Positions 47,234 to 55,845 of a DNA stretch of 64,000 nt are shown piece by piece. This DNA comes from Fortiea contorta PCC 7126 (GTDB lineage: Bacteria; Cyanobacteriota; Cyanobacteriia; Cyanobacteriales; Nostocaceae), in contig NZ_KB235930.1 of NCBI RefSeq assembly GCF_000332295.1, forward strand, positions 1,741,895 through 1,805,894, in the 5' to 3' direction. The first letter of the stretch is position 1. Each line of letters begins with the position of its first letter. A program made the translations under genes and the position numbers. The notes under the pieces were generated by a model. The model was not told where the DNA came from. It was given only the letters and a program-made list of their open reading frames with translations, and ran no database searches.

Positions 47234-48016
47234 ATGACAGAACCACTAATCGAATTAAAAGGCGTTTCTAAATCCTTTGGTAGTAATAAAGTTTTAGATA
47301 ATGTAAACTTGACAATTTACCGAGGAGATGCATTAGGAATTATTGGCCCTTCCGGGACGGGAAAATCAACAATTTTACGAGTGATTGCGGGATTAATGAC
47401 TCCCGATACTGGCGAAGTTTATGTACAAGGAGTGAAGCGAGATAATTTAATAGAGGATGGCGCTGATCCGGTAGGGATTGGGATGGTATTTCAGCAAGCA
47501 GCGTTATTTGATTCGTTGACAGTAGAAGAAAATGTGGGGTTTCTACTGTATCAGAATTCTCAGATAACGCGATCGCGGATTCGAGAATTAGTCAAAGAAA
47601 AATTGGACATGGTAGGTTTGTCAGGGATAGATCATCTCTACCCAGCAGAACTTTCGGGAGGAATGCGAAAACGGGTCAGCTTCGCCCGTGCAATCATGTC
47701 TAATCCTGATAGCCCTAATGACGATACAGAAATTTTACTATACGATGAACCAACAGCCGGACTTGACCCCATCGCCTCAACTGTGATCGAGGACTTGATT
47801 CGCAATTTGCAGCAAGCCCAAGGAGTCTGTAGTACTTACGCAATTGTGACTCATCAAGATAGTACCATTCATCGTACAACCGATAGACTTGTATTTCTTT
47901 ATCAAGGTAAGGTGCAGTGGCAAGGTACAGTTAATGAAATCGACAGCACAGACCATCCATTAATTAGACAATTCATGAGTGGGAGTGTGGAGGGACCGAT
48001 TCAAGTAGCTGGTTAA
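47234..48016 (+). CDS. ABC transporter ATPase, Mla/TtgB-type lipid transport
   Basis: 260 residues. Walker A is GPSGTGKS near residue 39, Q-loop VFQQAALFDSL near 87, signature LSGGMRKRVSFARAI near 141, Walker B LLYDEPTAGLDP near 171 and H-loop VTHQ. The next gene encodes an MCE protein, so this is the ATPase of an MlaFEDB-like phospholipid transporter between membranes. The start codon ATGACAG continues a TTGACCC/TTGACCA heptamer series (47220-47240). A permease (MlaE) is not adjacent. Confidence 0.88.
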   Translation: MTEPLIELKGVSKSFGSNKVLDNVNLTIYRGDALGIIGPSGTGKSTILRVIAGLMTPDTGEVYVQGVKRDNLIEDGADPVGIGMVFQQAALFDSLTVEENVGFLLYQNSQITRSRIRELVKEKLDMVGLSGIDHLYPAELSGGMRKRVSFARAIMSNPDSPNDDTEILLYDEPTAGLDPIASTVIEDLIRNLQQAQGVCSTYAIVTHQDSTIHRTTDRLVFLYQGKVQWQGTVNEIDSTDHPLIRQFMSGSVEGPIQVAG

Positions 48017-48025
48017 TTCATCTAA

Positions 48026-49471
48026 ATGGAAATAACTGTACTCAACGCACAGAATCACAACTTAGGCATAATTGTTGGGTGGAGGGAACAGATGCGAGGT
48101 TTAACAAACCGCTTCATGTCTACACGAATTTTAAGAGAAGGCTCGGTAGGATTATTAATCTTGCTGGGAATGGGGGTATTTGGAGCGATATTATTGTGGT
48201 TAAATAGATTCAGTACTAGTCGCAGTTCCTATAAATTAATTGTAGAATTTGCTAACGCTGGTGGGATGCAAAAAGGCTCACCAGTTAGATATCGTGGGGT
48301 AAAAGTAGGAAACATTTCTGCGATTCGACCAGGGCCAAATGCCATTGATGTGGAACTGGAAATATCCCAACCTGATTTATTAATTCCCCAAGACGTGTTG
48401 GTAGAAGCCAACCAAAGCGGACTGATTAGCGAAAGTATTATTGATATTATCCCCAAGAGCGCCTTACCAAGCGGAGTGACGATTGCTAAACCGCTAGATA
48501 AAAAGTGCGATCGCCAGTATATTGTTTGTAATGGCTCTCGGTTGAAAGGTCAAATTGGTATTAGTGTTGATCGACTGATCCGCAGTTCTACAGAACTAGC
48601 CACAGTATATAACAATCCGAAATTTTATCAAAACCTCAATCGACTATTAGAAAACGCTTCCTTAGCCGCTGCAAGTGTAGCCGATCTGAGTCAAGATTTG
48701 CGGGGTTTATCTAAAAGTGCTCAAAGACAACTAGGAACTTTTTCCGACACTGCTAATTCAATCCAACGCGCCACAAATCAACTTACTGTTTCCACCTCTA
48801 AAACTGCAGATCAACTCGGCTCCACAGCTAAACAGTTTAGCATCACCGCGAATCAAGCCAGCCGCTTGTTAAACGATCTTGATAACCTCGTCATCACCAA
48901 TCGTTCTTCACTGGTGAGCGCTCTCAATAACATCACCCAAGTCAGCGACAAACTTTTAGTTACAGTTAATAGTTTATCACCAGCCGTCAACCGCTTGAGT
49001 CAAGGAGAATTACTCAACAACTTAGAAACACTCTCTGCAAACGCCGCACAAGCATCAGCTAACTTACGCGACGCTTCCCAAAACTTAAATGATCCTAAAA
49101 ACCGCGTCTTGTTACAACAAACTCTAGACTCAGCCAGGGTAACATTTGAAAATACCCAAAAAATCACCTCAGATCTAGATGAATTAACAGGCGACCCTGC
49201 TTTCCGTAAAAATCTGCGACAACTGGTAAATGGCTTAAGTAATTTAGTGTCTTCTACAGAGCAGATGCAGCAGAGCGTACAAGTTGCTGCAACTTTAGAC
49301 TCGCTTCAAGCATCCCTCAATAAACCAGACACAGACACCCTAGAGATTAACCCCGCACCAGCAGCCTTCAAAAGTGCTGAGTTAGATACTCATGAGAATA
49401 ATATATCATCCCAAGAACGCTTATTAAAACAACTGCGGAAATACGAGCAAGAGCAAAAACAACAACAATAA
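48026..49471 (+). CDS. MCE (MlaD-like) lipid-transport protein
   Basis: 481 residues. One membrane helix (GLLILLGMGVFGAILLWL, residues ~47-65) is followed by the MCE domain (LIVEFANAGGMQKGSPVRYRGVKVGNI and further to ~residue 150). A long coiled-coil or amphipathic C-terminal half rich in Ser, Thr and Asn follows. MCE proteins form barrels that carry lipids in the periplasm. It begins 9 bases after the ATPase and must be co-transcribed. An internal ATG at MRGLTNRF could be the true start. Confidence 0.88.
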   Translation: MEITVLNAQNHNLGIIVGWREQMRGLTNRFMSTRILREGSVGLLILLGMGVFGAILLWLNRFSTSRSSYKLIVEFANAGGMQKGSPVRYRGVKVGNISAIRPGPNAIDVELEISQPDLLIPQDVLVEANQSGLISESIIDIIPKSALPSGVTIAKPLDKKCDRQYIVCNGSRLKGQIGISVDRLIRSSTELATVYNNPKFYQNLNRLLENASLAAASVADLSQDLRGLSKSAQRQLGTFSDTANSIQRATNQLTVSTSKTADQLGSTAKQFSITANQASRLLNDLDNLVITNRSSLVSALNNITQVSDKLLVTVNSLSPAVNRLSQGELLNNLETLSANAAQASANLRDASQNLNDPKNRVLLQQTLDSARVTFENTQKITSDLDELTGDPAFRKNLRQLVNGLSNLVSSTEQMQQSVQVAATLDSLQASLNKPDTDTLEINPAPAAFKSAELDTHENNISSQERLLKQLRKYEQEQKQQQ

Positions 49472-49617
49472 CTCTTGACAATTTTACAAGCGACTTTAGA
49501 AGCGATTGGGAATTAATGAGAAAGCATCGCCATTGTCTGTAACATAACTAGAATCAGCAAGCGTAGACCCCGACTCGGTTTTCGTCAGACATCGCCTAAA
49601 AGTGTATAAAGAATAAG

Positions 49618-50493
49618 TTATTCTAATGTACTCAACCAGGCTTCTAAATCTGTAATTGCCTGAAAATCTAACAATGCTTCTCCAAGATTTTCTAATTGTT
49701 CAAGAGAAAGAATTTCAATCCGCTCACGTACCTGTGGAGGTAATTCTCCCACACGGCGATTTAACAGTCGGAGAATGAGCGATCGCTCTCCTTCTTGCCG
49801 TCCTTCTTGTCGTCCTCGTTGTTCTCCCTCAAGTCGTCCTCGTTGTTCTCCTATTTGTTCTCCTTCTTTGAGAATTTCTTGATAAATTACTGACTCGCGC
49901 ATCATACCCTCCCGAAATAATTGTCGAATCAAGTCCTTTTTGTATTTTAATCCCGCTAAGATTTGGGTGTAAGCAGAAATTTGCGCTCGTTGTTGTGGCT
50001 GTATTTGATTGACTCGTCCCACAACTTGCTGCAATAAAACTTGAGGTTGGGTGGTTGCTGTTAGGGGTGCCAGTGGTAACAAAGCCTCGTCGTTGAGGAA
50101 CAGTTGAGGATTTTCCTCCCACATGCAAATCACACGATATTCGTGACGAGTATTTTCAACTATAAAAGCGGTTTCAATGACTGTTTCTGGTGCTGGTGGA
50201 AGCAATAAGACAACGACTTGCGTGATTGGTAGACGATACAACCGATACAACCTCACCCAATAATCGAGCATCCGCAACGGTAGAGGTGGTGTCGATTCGA
50301 GTTTGGTTTGAAATTCCAGATGGAGAATACGTCCTTCTAGTTGTAGGAATGTGACGTAATCGGCGCGAATCGGTTCAATACTCAATTCGGTTTTGAGGAC
50401 TGTGACGCTTTTTTGGGGTGTTCCTAGTACCCAACTGGCAAAGGTAGTAGGATGTTTTTCCGATAGTAGCTTGCACAAGTTATCAAAGGACAT
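49618..50493 (-). CDS. Rpn-family PD-(D/E)XK nuclease with DUF4351
   Basis: 291 residues. The nuclease fold includes RADYVTFLQLEGRILHLEFQTKLES, with E and Q residues in the usual active-site place. The middle is HEYRVICMWEENPQLFL. A charged repeat (EGEQIGEQRGRLEGEQ) precedes DUF4351 (LILRLLNRRVGELPPQVRERI). Such genes are recombination-promoting nucleases or putative transposase accessories common in cyanobacteria. It is adjacent to the second 21-bp repeat array. Confidence 0.85.
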   Translation of the reverse strand: MSFDNLCKLLSEKHPTTFASWVLGTPQKSVTVLKTELSIEPIRADYVTFLQLEGRILHLEFQTKLESTPPLPLRMLDYWVRLYRLYRLPITQVVVLLLPPAPETVIETAFIVENTRHEYRVICMWEENPQLFLNDEALLPLAPLTATTQPQVLLQQVVGRVNQIQPQQRAQISAYTQILAGLKYKKDLIRQLFREGMMRESVIYQEILKEGEQIGEQRGRLEGEQRGRQEGRQEGERSLILRLLNRRVGELPPQVRERIEILSLEQLENLGEALLDFQAITDLEAWLSTLE

Positions 50494-50626
50494 TTTTGAG
50501 CAACAAAAATCTCATCAGGCTTTGTTATTATCTCCTAGATGGTGGGCAAATTGCTTACATCAGTTTTTGCACTTGGGCGATCGCTCTCCTAAAAGTGTAT
50601 AAATAATCAGCGCGGTTGTAGCAAGC

Positions 50627-50812
50627 GATCGCCCGAATTCAAGAAACGCTCGCCCGAATTCAAGAAACGCTCGCCCGAATTCAAGAAACGCTCGCCCGAA
50701 TTCAAGAAACGCCCGCCCGAAATCAAGAAACGCTCGCCCGAATTCAAGAAACACCCGCCCGAATTCAAGAAACGCTCGCCCGAATTCAACGAACACCCGC
50801 CCGAATTCAATA
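50627..50812. repeat. 9-copy 21-bp tandem array
   Basis: Nine units of about CGCCCGAATTCAAGAAACGCT, with small changes in the fifth and the last units. Open in two minus-strand frames (a repeating EFGRAFL peptide), but there is no start signal. Like the array at 2091, the period is 21 bp. It separates the Rpn gene from the orphan methyltransferase. Confidence 0.9.
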
Positions 50813-50910
50813 CAGCCATGAAATCCTTAGCGTTACTCTGCGCTTTCCTCCGTATTCCTCCGCGTTAAAATAAAAATTCTGAATACAAAGCCAAAATAAT
50901 TACATAACTC

Positions 50911-51798
50911 TTGAACCCACAACAAATACATCCAACGCCCTATTACACCCAAAATAACGGAGCAATATACTTAGGTGATAGCCTAGAACTGATCAAATCC
51001 ATCCAAGACAACACCATTAATCTCATTCTCACCTCACCTCCATTTGCACTCACCCGCAAAAAAGAATACGGCAACCAAAGCGCCGAAAAATATATAGAAT
51101 GGTTTCTACCCTTCGCTGACGAATTTAAAAGAGTCCTCACCGATGACGGCTCATTCATATTAGATTTAGGTGGTGCTTATCTTCCTGGAAATCCTATCCG
51201 CAGCATTTACCAATATGAGCTTTTAGTCAGACTCTGTAGAGAAGTCGGCTTTTATCTCGCTCAAGAATTTTATCACTACAACCCCGCTCGACTGCCAACC
51301 CCCGCCGAGTGGGTAACAATTAGACGCATTCGTGTTAAAGACTCAGTAAATGTGGTTTGGTGGCTATCAAAAACACCAAATCCAAAAGCAGATAATAGAA
51401 AAGTGTTAAAACCCTATAGCCAGAGTATGCAGCAACTACTCAAAAATGGCTATAAAGCAAAAATCCGCCCTAGTGGCCATGATATTTCTGATAAATTCCA
51501 AAAAGATAATCAAGGGGCAATTCCACCAAATTTATTAGAAATTGCCAATACGGAATCAAACAGCATTTATTTGCGAAATTGTAAAGCAGCAGAAATTAAG
51601 CCTCATCCAGCACGTTTTCCGCAAGGGTTTGCAGAATTTTTTATTAAATTTTTGACTGATGAAGGTGATATAGTATTAGACCCATTCGCAGGTTCTAACA
51701 CAACTGGGTTTGTTGCCCAAACTTGGCAACGTCAATGGATATCTTTTGAGATTAACGAAGAATATGTCAAAGGAAGTCAATATCGTTTTAGTAATTAG
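50911..51798 (+). CDS. orphan DNA methyltransferase, beta class (SPPF, probably N4-cytosine)
   Basis: 295 residues. Catalytic motif IV LILTSPPFALTRK near residue 38 precedes motif I DPFAGSNTTGFVAQ near residue 262, the beta order. SPPF favours N4-cytosine over N6-adenine. No restriction gene is adjacent. It resembles the solitary DmtB/M.Ssp6803II line that methylates GGCC, though I cannot prove it. A TAA lies two codons upstream and no ATG is available, so the start is TTG at 50911. Confidence 0.8.
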   Translation: MNPQQIHPTPYYTQNNGAIYLGDSLELIKSIQDNTINLILTSPPFALTRKKEYGNQSAEKYIEWFLPFADEFKRVLTDDGSFILDLGGAYLPGNPIRSIYQYELLVRLCREVGFYLAQEFYHYNPARLPTPAEWVTIRRIRVKDSVNVVWWLSKTPNPKADNRKVLKPYSQSMQQLLKNGYKAKIRPSGHDISDKFQKDNQGAIPPNLLEIANTESNSIYLRNCKAAEIKPHPARFPQGFAEFFIKFLTDEGDIVLDPFAGSNTTGFVAQTWQRQWISFEINEEYVKGSQYRFSN

Positions 51799-51829
51799 TA
51801 AAAACTACAAATCACTGGTAGTTAATAAA

Positions 51830-52042
51830 TCAAATCTCTCCATTTACTTGCATTTTATGCACCTCATCTGCTAGCTCTTGACGACTTTGATCATCTAGCT
51901 TGTCAATCGCTAGCATCCCCATGAGAATCACTTCTTTTAGGGTTAAACGGGTGGAATGTGCCTGTTTTTGCACAATCTCCTTAATAATTGGACTGACGCC
52001 GATCGCTGTACTAGCTCTAGCCACAAAACAATAGGGAAACAT
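51830..52042 (-). CDS. small hypothetical protein, 70 residues
   Basis: Begins MFPYCFVARASTAIGVSPII; the rest is helical (KEIVQKQAHSTRLTLKEVILMGMLAIDKL, then DDQSRQELADEVHKM). Resembles short regulatory or antitoxin proteins but no family is recognised. Convergent with the methyltransferase (31-base gap). Confidence 0.5.
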   Translation of the reverse strand: MFPYCFVARASTAIGVSPIIKEIVQKQAHSTRLTLKEVILMGMLAIDKLDDQSRQELADEVHKMQVNGEI

Positions 52043-52461
52043 TAATGACTTAGCCTAAATCTTAGCACTTTCCACCTACTTCTCCCATATAACTCTGGGA
52101 CAGAATTTAAACTGCTAGTACATATATTTATGCGTCTCAGCAAAAATACTAAACTCTAATAACACAGATGATTCTCTGCTTGTGCAAAATCATCAGTAAA
52201 TTATGTAAATAACAGAGATTTCACTCATAAACATCTGTACGCACGCAAATTTTAGGTAATGTTTATTACACAATTTTCTATTACTAAAGAAAGATTTTCT
52301 GCTAAAAGAAGCTAAATCAGCTTTCTTTAGTACCTTAAGTCTGCTTTACAGATTCAGACACTGTAAATCAGAATAATAACTTAGTTCAAATAAAATTGTC
52401 CTGAATTGAGTTAATCACAGATGTCATAGGTAATTGTAATGAATAGAGGAGAAGTAAAACG
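52043..52461. other. AT-rich gap upstream of the SGNH gene
   Basis: No gene seen. A GAGGAGAA motif at 52446-52453 is a good ribosome binding site for the hydrolase start at 52462. Confidence 0.5.
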
Positions 52462-53529
52462 ATGAGGGATCCGTATCTGTTGGCAGCAAGTTTGTTAACA
52501 GGATTGGCAATACCAGCATCGGCCTTACCACAGATGTCGATTTTTCTGTCGGGAAATCCCAGAATTCACTGGGATGTGCCACAAAATTCGCAGTTAACAC
52601 CGAGTGAAAAGACAATCCCCAGTATTAACATCTCCTCACCACAATTGAGCGATCGCGGTTTGCAACTGAGTGCAGATGTGCGCCCCACATCGAGGGAAGC
52701 CCGCTTGATTCCCAGTCTTGATACCCCCTTACCACTTAGTCATCAAGAATTACCAGCGCCGACACAATCATCATTTAACCCCAGTTTTTCCAGATCAAGC
52801 CGCACCTTGACATCTGGTAGTCAACTTTATCAACAAAGGTTAGTGTATTTGAAAACTGGCCAGAGTCATAAATACCTGGATGAAAACAGCTTGCAATCTT
52901 TATGGGAATCAGGGAAAAAACATCAGTTAACCTATGAAGACTGGAAAGGTTTATTAGCTTTAGAAGCCAAGGCGATCGCTCAAGAACAAGGTGCAAATCG
53001 CCTGAATATTCTAGTAGGTGATTCTTTAAGCTTGTGGTTTCCCCATAAAAAACTACCTGCTGGCAAATTGTGGCTAAATCAGGGAATTTCTGGCGATACT
53101 TCCGGGGGAATTTTAAAAAGATTGGGAGCATTTTCCCATACGCGACCAGATGTGATTTACATCATGGCAGGAGTTAACGACTTACGCAAAGGATTGGGCG
53201 ATAACATAATTTTGTATAATCATCGCCAAATTATTCACAGTTTACGCAAAACTCATCCCAAAGCGGAAATAGTTGTTCAATCAATTTTGCCGACTCGCCT
53301 CGAAAAAATTCCCAACCAACGAATTCGCTATCTCAACGCCCAATTAGCACAAATTGCCAAACAAGAAAAAGCAAATTATTTAGATATCTATAATTGGTTT
53401 ACAGACTTTGAAGGTAACTTGCGTTTTGATTTAACCACAGACGGTATACATTTGTCAGCGGAAGGTTATGATGTTTGGCGATCTGTGATCCAGCAGGTAG
53501 AATTCAAACTTTCTCAGCGTGAAAATTAA
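52462..53529 (+). CDS. secreted SGNH/GDSL-type hydrolase
   Basis: 355 residues. An N-terminal hydrophobic stretch (YLLAASLLTGLAIPASALP) suggests export. A disordered region runs to about residue 115. The hydrolase domain has GDSLS at 186-190 (nucleophile Ser188), a conserved Gly-rich block near 208, GVND at 237-240 and DGIHLS with Asp327 and His330. Substrates of this class include cell-wall and polysaccharide esters. It overlaps the PhyH-like gene tail to tail by 4 bases. Confidence 0.88.
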   Translation: MRDPYLLAASLLTGLAIPASALPQMSIFLSGNPRIHWDVPQNSQLTPSEKTIPSINISSPQLSDRGLQLSADVRPTSREARLIPSLDTPLPLSHQELPAPTQSSFNPSFSRSSRTLTSGSQLYQQRLVYLKTGQSHKYLDENSLQSLWESGKKHQLTYEDWKGLLALEAKAIAQEQGANRLNILVGDSLSLWFPHKKLPAGKLWLNQGISGDTSGGILKRLGAFSHTRPDVIYIMAGVNDLRKGLGDNIILYNHRQIIHSLRKTHPKAEIVVQSILPTRLEKIPNQRIRYLNAQLAQIAKQEKANYLDIYNWFTDFEGNLRFDLTTDGIHLSAEGYDVWRSVIQQVEFKLSQREN

Positions 53530-54407
53530 CTGTGTACTGTAATACAATTACTTTGGCGTTGGGATAGTCTGCTGGAAATTTTTAAGAACTCATCTTTAGG
53601 TAATGTACCTTGGCCATAAATTTTGATCGGTAGTGTAGAAGTGTATGAAAAAGTGATTGAAAATCTGTCAGTGTCTATAGGCGGCTTGGCGCGGTGAAAA
53701 ACATTGCACGTGTCAGTAAAAACTGCTGTACCAGAACGGCCAGTACAAGGTTGCCAATTTAATGTAGGTACAACAGCTTTCATCCGTTCATCTGAGACGA
53801 AACCAGACCTATATTGAAGAGCTTGACGTGATGATACGGTTATATTTTTTGAAATGTATTCAAACGGACCACCATTTAAACTCACATCATTCAGATAGAC
53901 TATGATTTTGAGCATCCGATAATCTTCCACATCTATATGCCATTGTCTGACATCTAAATGTTCTCCATTAGCAATTTCCCTCCGAAACTCTACACCATGA
54001 TAAAGTATTGGCAGACCAATATAATTTTCAATCACATTTAGTAATTTTTCTTCCACACCCCATAAAAAAATTTCTGGATACTCCATCAATTTAACTAAAG
54101 GTATATTAATTACATGCTTGCCGTTGTTTGGAAGCGTTAGTAACGTTGTTACCAGCTTTTCGCTGCTAGCAAGCATTAGAGGTGTAGAGGTGATGTTCAG
54201 TGTTTGTAAAGAGGAAATACAAACTCCTTCCTGATGCAAAGATTTCACCAAAGTTGAGTCTTCCGGAGAAATTATTGGTAGATAATTAGCGTGGTTTTCA
54301 AGATTTCTTTCATAAATCTGCTTTGATGCAATTTCAAATAAAGGAAATCGCATCAACATTCTCTTAATCTTATTAGGTATTCGGCGAATTTTTTCTTGGG
54401 TTAGCAT
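53526..54407 (-). CDS. PhyH-like 2-oxoglutarate/Fe(II) oxygenase
   Basis: 293 residues from ATG 54407, which has AAAGGA 6 bases upstream. The iron site reads RQWHIDVEDYRMLKIIVYLNDV (His-x-Asp) and later VFHRAKPP with the second His, followed by RFSITFSYTS for 2-oxoglutarate. This is the phytanoyl-CoA dioxygenase superfamily. The substrate is unknown; related enzymes act on lipids, natural products or sugars. The last four bases overlap the SGNH gene stop, on the other strand. Confidence 0.75.
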   Translation of the reverse strand: MLTQEKIRRIPNKIKRMLMRFPLFEIASKQIYERNLENHANYLPIISPEDSTLVKSLHQEGVCISSLQTLNITSTPLMLASSEKLVTTLLTLPNNGKHVINIPLVKLMEYPEIFLWGVEEKLLNVIENYIGLPILYHGVEFRREIANGEHLDVRQWHIDVEDYRMLKIIVYLNDVSLNGGPFEYISKNITVSSRQALQYRSGFVSDERMKAVVPTLNWQPCTGRSGTAVFTDTCNVFHRAKPPIDTDRFSITFSYTSTLPIKIYGQGTLPKDEFLKISSRLSQRQSNCITVHS

Positions 54408-54810
54408 ATATGTTCCTTTGGTAATTCTCAACTAACTGTGACTAACGCCAAATGCCTAGCGTTTTCCGTAAAGTTCAAGTCTTAAATGACTGCATTTTCG
54501 ACATACATCAGCACAAGCACGTAGAATTGATTCTGAAGAAAATACGGCAGATATCTCTTTAGCGTGAGGAATGCTCCGCCGCTTTCAACTATCTGTGTAA
54601 CGCCATCGTTAATTTAGCCAGTATAACTTAGCACCTTGTATGCGTTAGCATAATTTATCTAAATACAGAAAAATTCAACAGATTTTTAGGTTTTTATGAT
54701 TTATTTTTAGATATTTAATTTTTCAGTGTTTGATTTTTAGAATATGCTTCAATATACGTATTTGGAAAGTAGTTTTAGTATTTTTTATGACAATATATTT
54801 AGATAAATAC

Positions 54811-54850
54811 TTAAATCCCAGAAAAAATTCACATTTCTTCTGGGATTTAA
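54811..54850 (-). terminator. 13-bp palindrome downstream of larE
   Basis: Perfect TTAAATCCCAGAA / TTCTGGGATTTAA arms with a 14-base loop. It lies ~95 bases after the larE stop and could act as a 3-prime stabiliser or weak terminator. No long T-run follows. The rest of the 536-bp gap is AT-rich without genes. Confidence 0.5.
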
Positions 54851-54943
54851 GACAATTGTTATTATCTTTCAGATACAAATAAAACGCATCAAAATGAGTC
54901 TTGACAAAACCTTTAGTTAATGCGTGTCACAAGCCAACAAAAC

Positions 54944-55774
54944 CTATGCTTTAACTTTCAACGGTTCCCGGTTTAAAACTTGATTTAACTTCCCACTGCG
55001 ATAACCTTCTAAATCCAGCGTGACATAGATAAACCCAAATTCCTGAAAAGCGGAAACTACTTTCTGCAAATCCGTAACCAACACAAACTCCTTGATGTGT
55101 TCTGGTGACAATTCAATTCGTGCGGTATCCCCTTCAGAGCGCACACGCAAATTTTGCCAACCCAGCTTTCGCAGATAAATTTCTGCCCTACCGACACGCT
55201 GTAACTTAGAAATTGTAATCTCTTCACCGTAGGGAAAGCGAGAGCTTAAACAAGGTTGAGCGGGTTTATCCCACCAAGGTAAACCGAATTGTTGCGAAAG
55301 TTGACGGACTTCTAGTTTAGTCACACCAGCTTCGGCTAGAGGCGATCGCGCCCCTCTTTCCTTAGCCGCTTGAATTCCTGGGCGATAATCGTGCAAGTCG
55401 TCTGCATTCACTCCATCAACAACATAGGGATAACCCAACTCTAAAGCCAAAGGTTTGAGAGTATCGTGTAATTCGCTTTTGCAGAAATAGCAGCGATTCA
55501 CCGGATTGGAAGTGTAATTGGGATTGTCCATCTCATGGGTGTGGACAATTTTATGGGGAATCCCGATAGTGACTGCTTGAATTTTGGCATCTTCCAGTTC
55601 TTCTGGTAACAAAGAAGGAGAAACAGCAGTCACAGCCAAAGCGCGATCGCCCAACACATCATAAGCAATCTTGGCAACCAAAGTACTATCAACACCTCCA
55701 GAATAGGCAATCAGCGCCTGTTCCATTTCTCTAAATAAAGCTTTTAGTTGCTCAAGTTTTTCTGTCAGCATCAT
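54944..55774 (-). CDS. larE: ATP-dependent sacrificial sulfur transferase LarE
   Basis: 276 residues. PP-loop SGGVDST at 25-31, the Cys motif VNRCYFCKSELH near 93 and PCLSSRFPYGEEIT near 180 with the candidate sacrificial Cys. LarE adds sulfur to the nicotinate cofactor of nickel-pincer enzymes such as lactate racemase LarA. Neither larA, larB nor larC is in this window, so its client is unknown. ATG ATG at the start gives two equal choices. Confidence 0.88.
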   Translation of the reverse strand: MMLTEKLEQLKALFREMEQALIAYSGGVDSTLVAKIAYDVLGDRALAVTAVSPSLLPEELEDAKIQAVTIGIPHKIVHTHEMDNPNYTSNPVNRCYFCKSELHDTLKPLALELGYPYVVDGVNADDLHDYRPGIQAAKERGARSPLAEAGVTKLEVRQLSQQFGLPWWDKPAQPCLSSRFPYGEEITISKLQRVGRAEIYLRKLGWQNLRVRSEGDTARIELSPEHIKEFVLVTDLQKVVSAFQEFGFIYVTLDLEGYRSGKLNQVLNREPLKVKA

Positions 55775-55845
55775 TTTTTAGAGTCTTATGAAAACTCCAT
55801 AGCACCCAACAAATCTTATTGTAGTCATTTGTTATTTGTTATTTG

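Noticed and set aside
50627-50812. CRISPR array
   Set aside because: Units are contiguous 21-bp repeats with no unique spacers, and there are no cas genes.
50560-50819. Minus-strand frames of EFGRAFL repeats
   Set aside because: Spurious translation of the 21-bp array.
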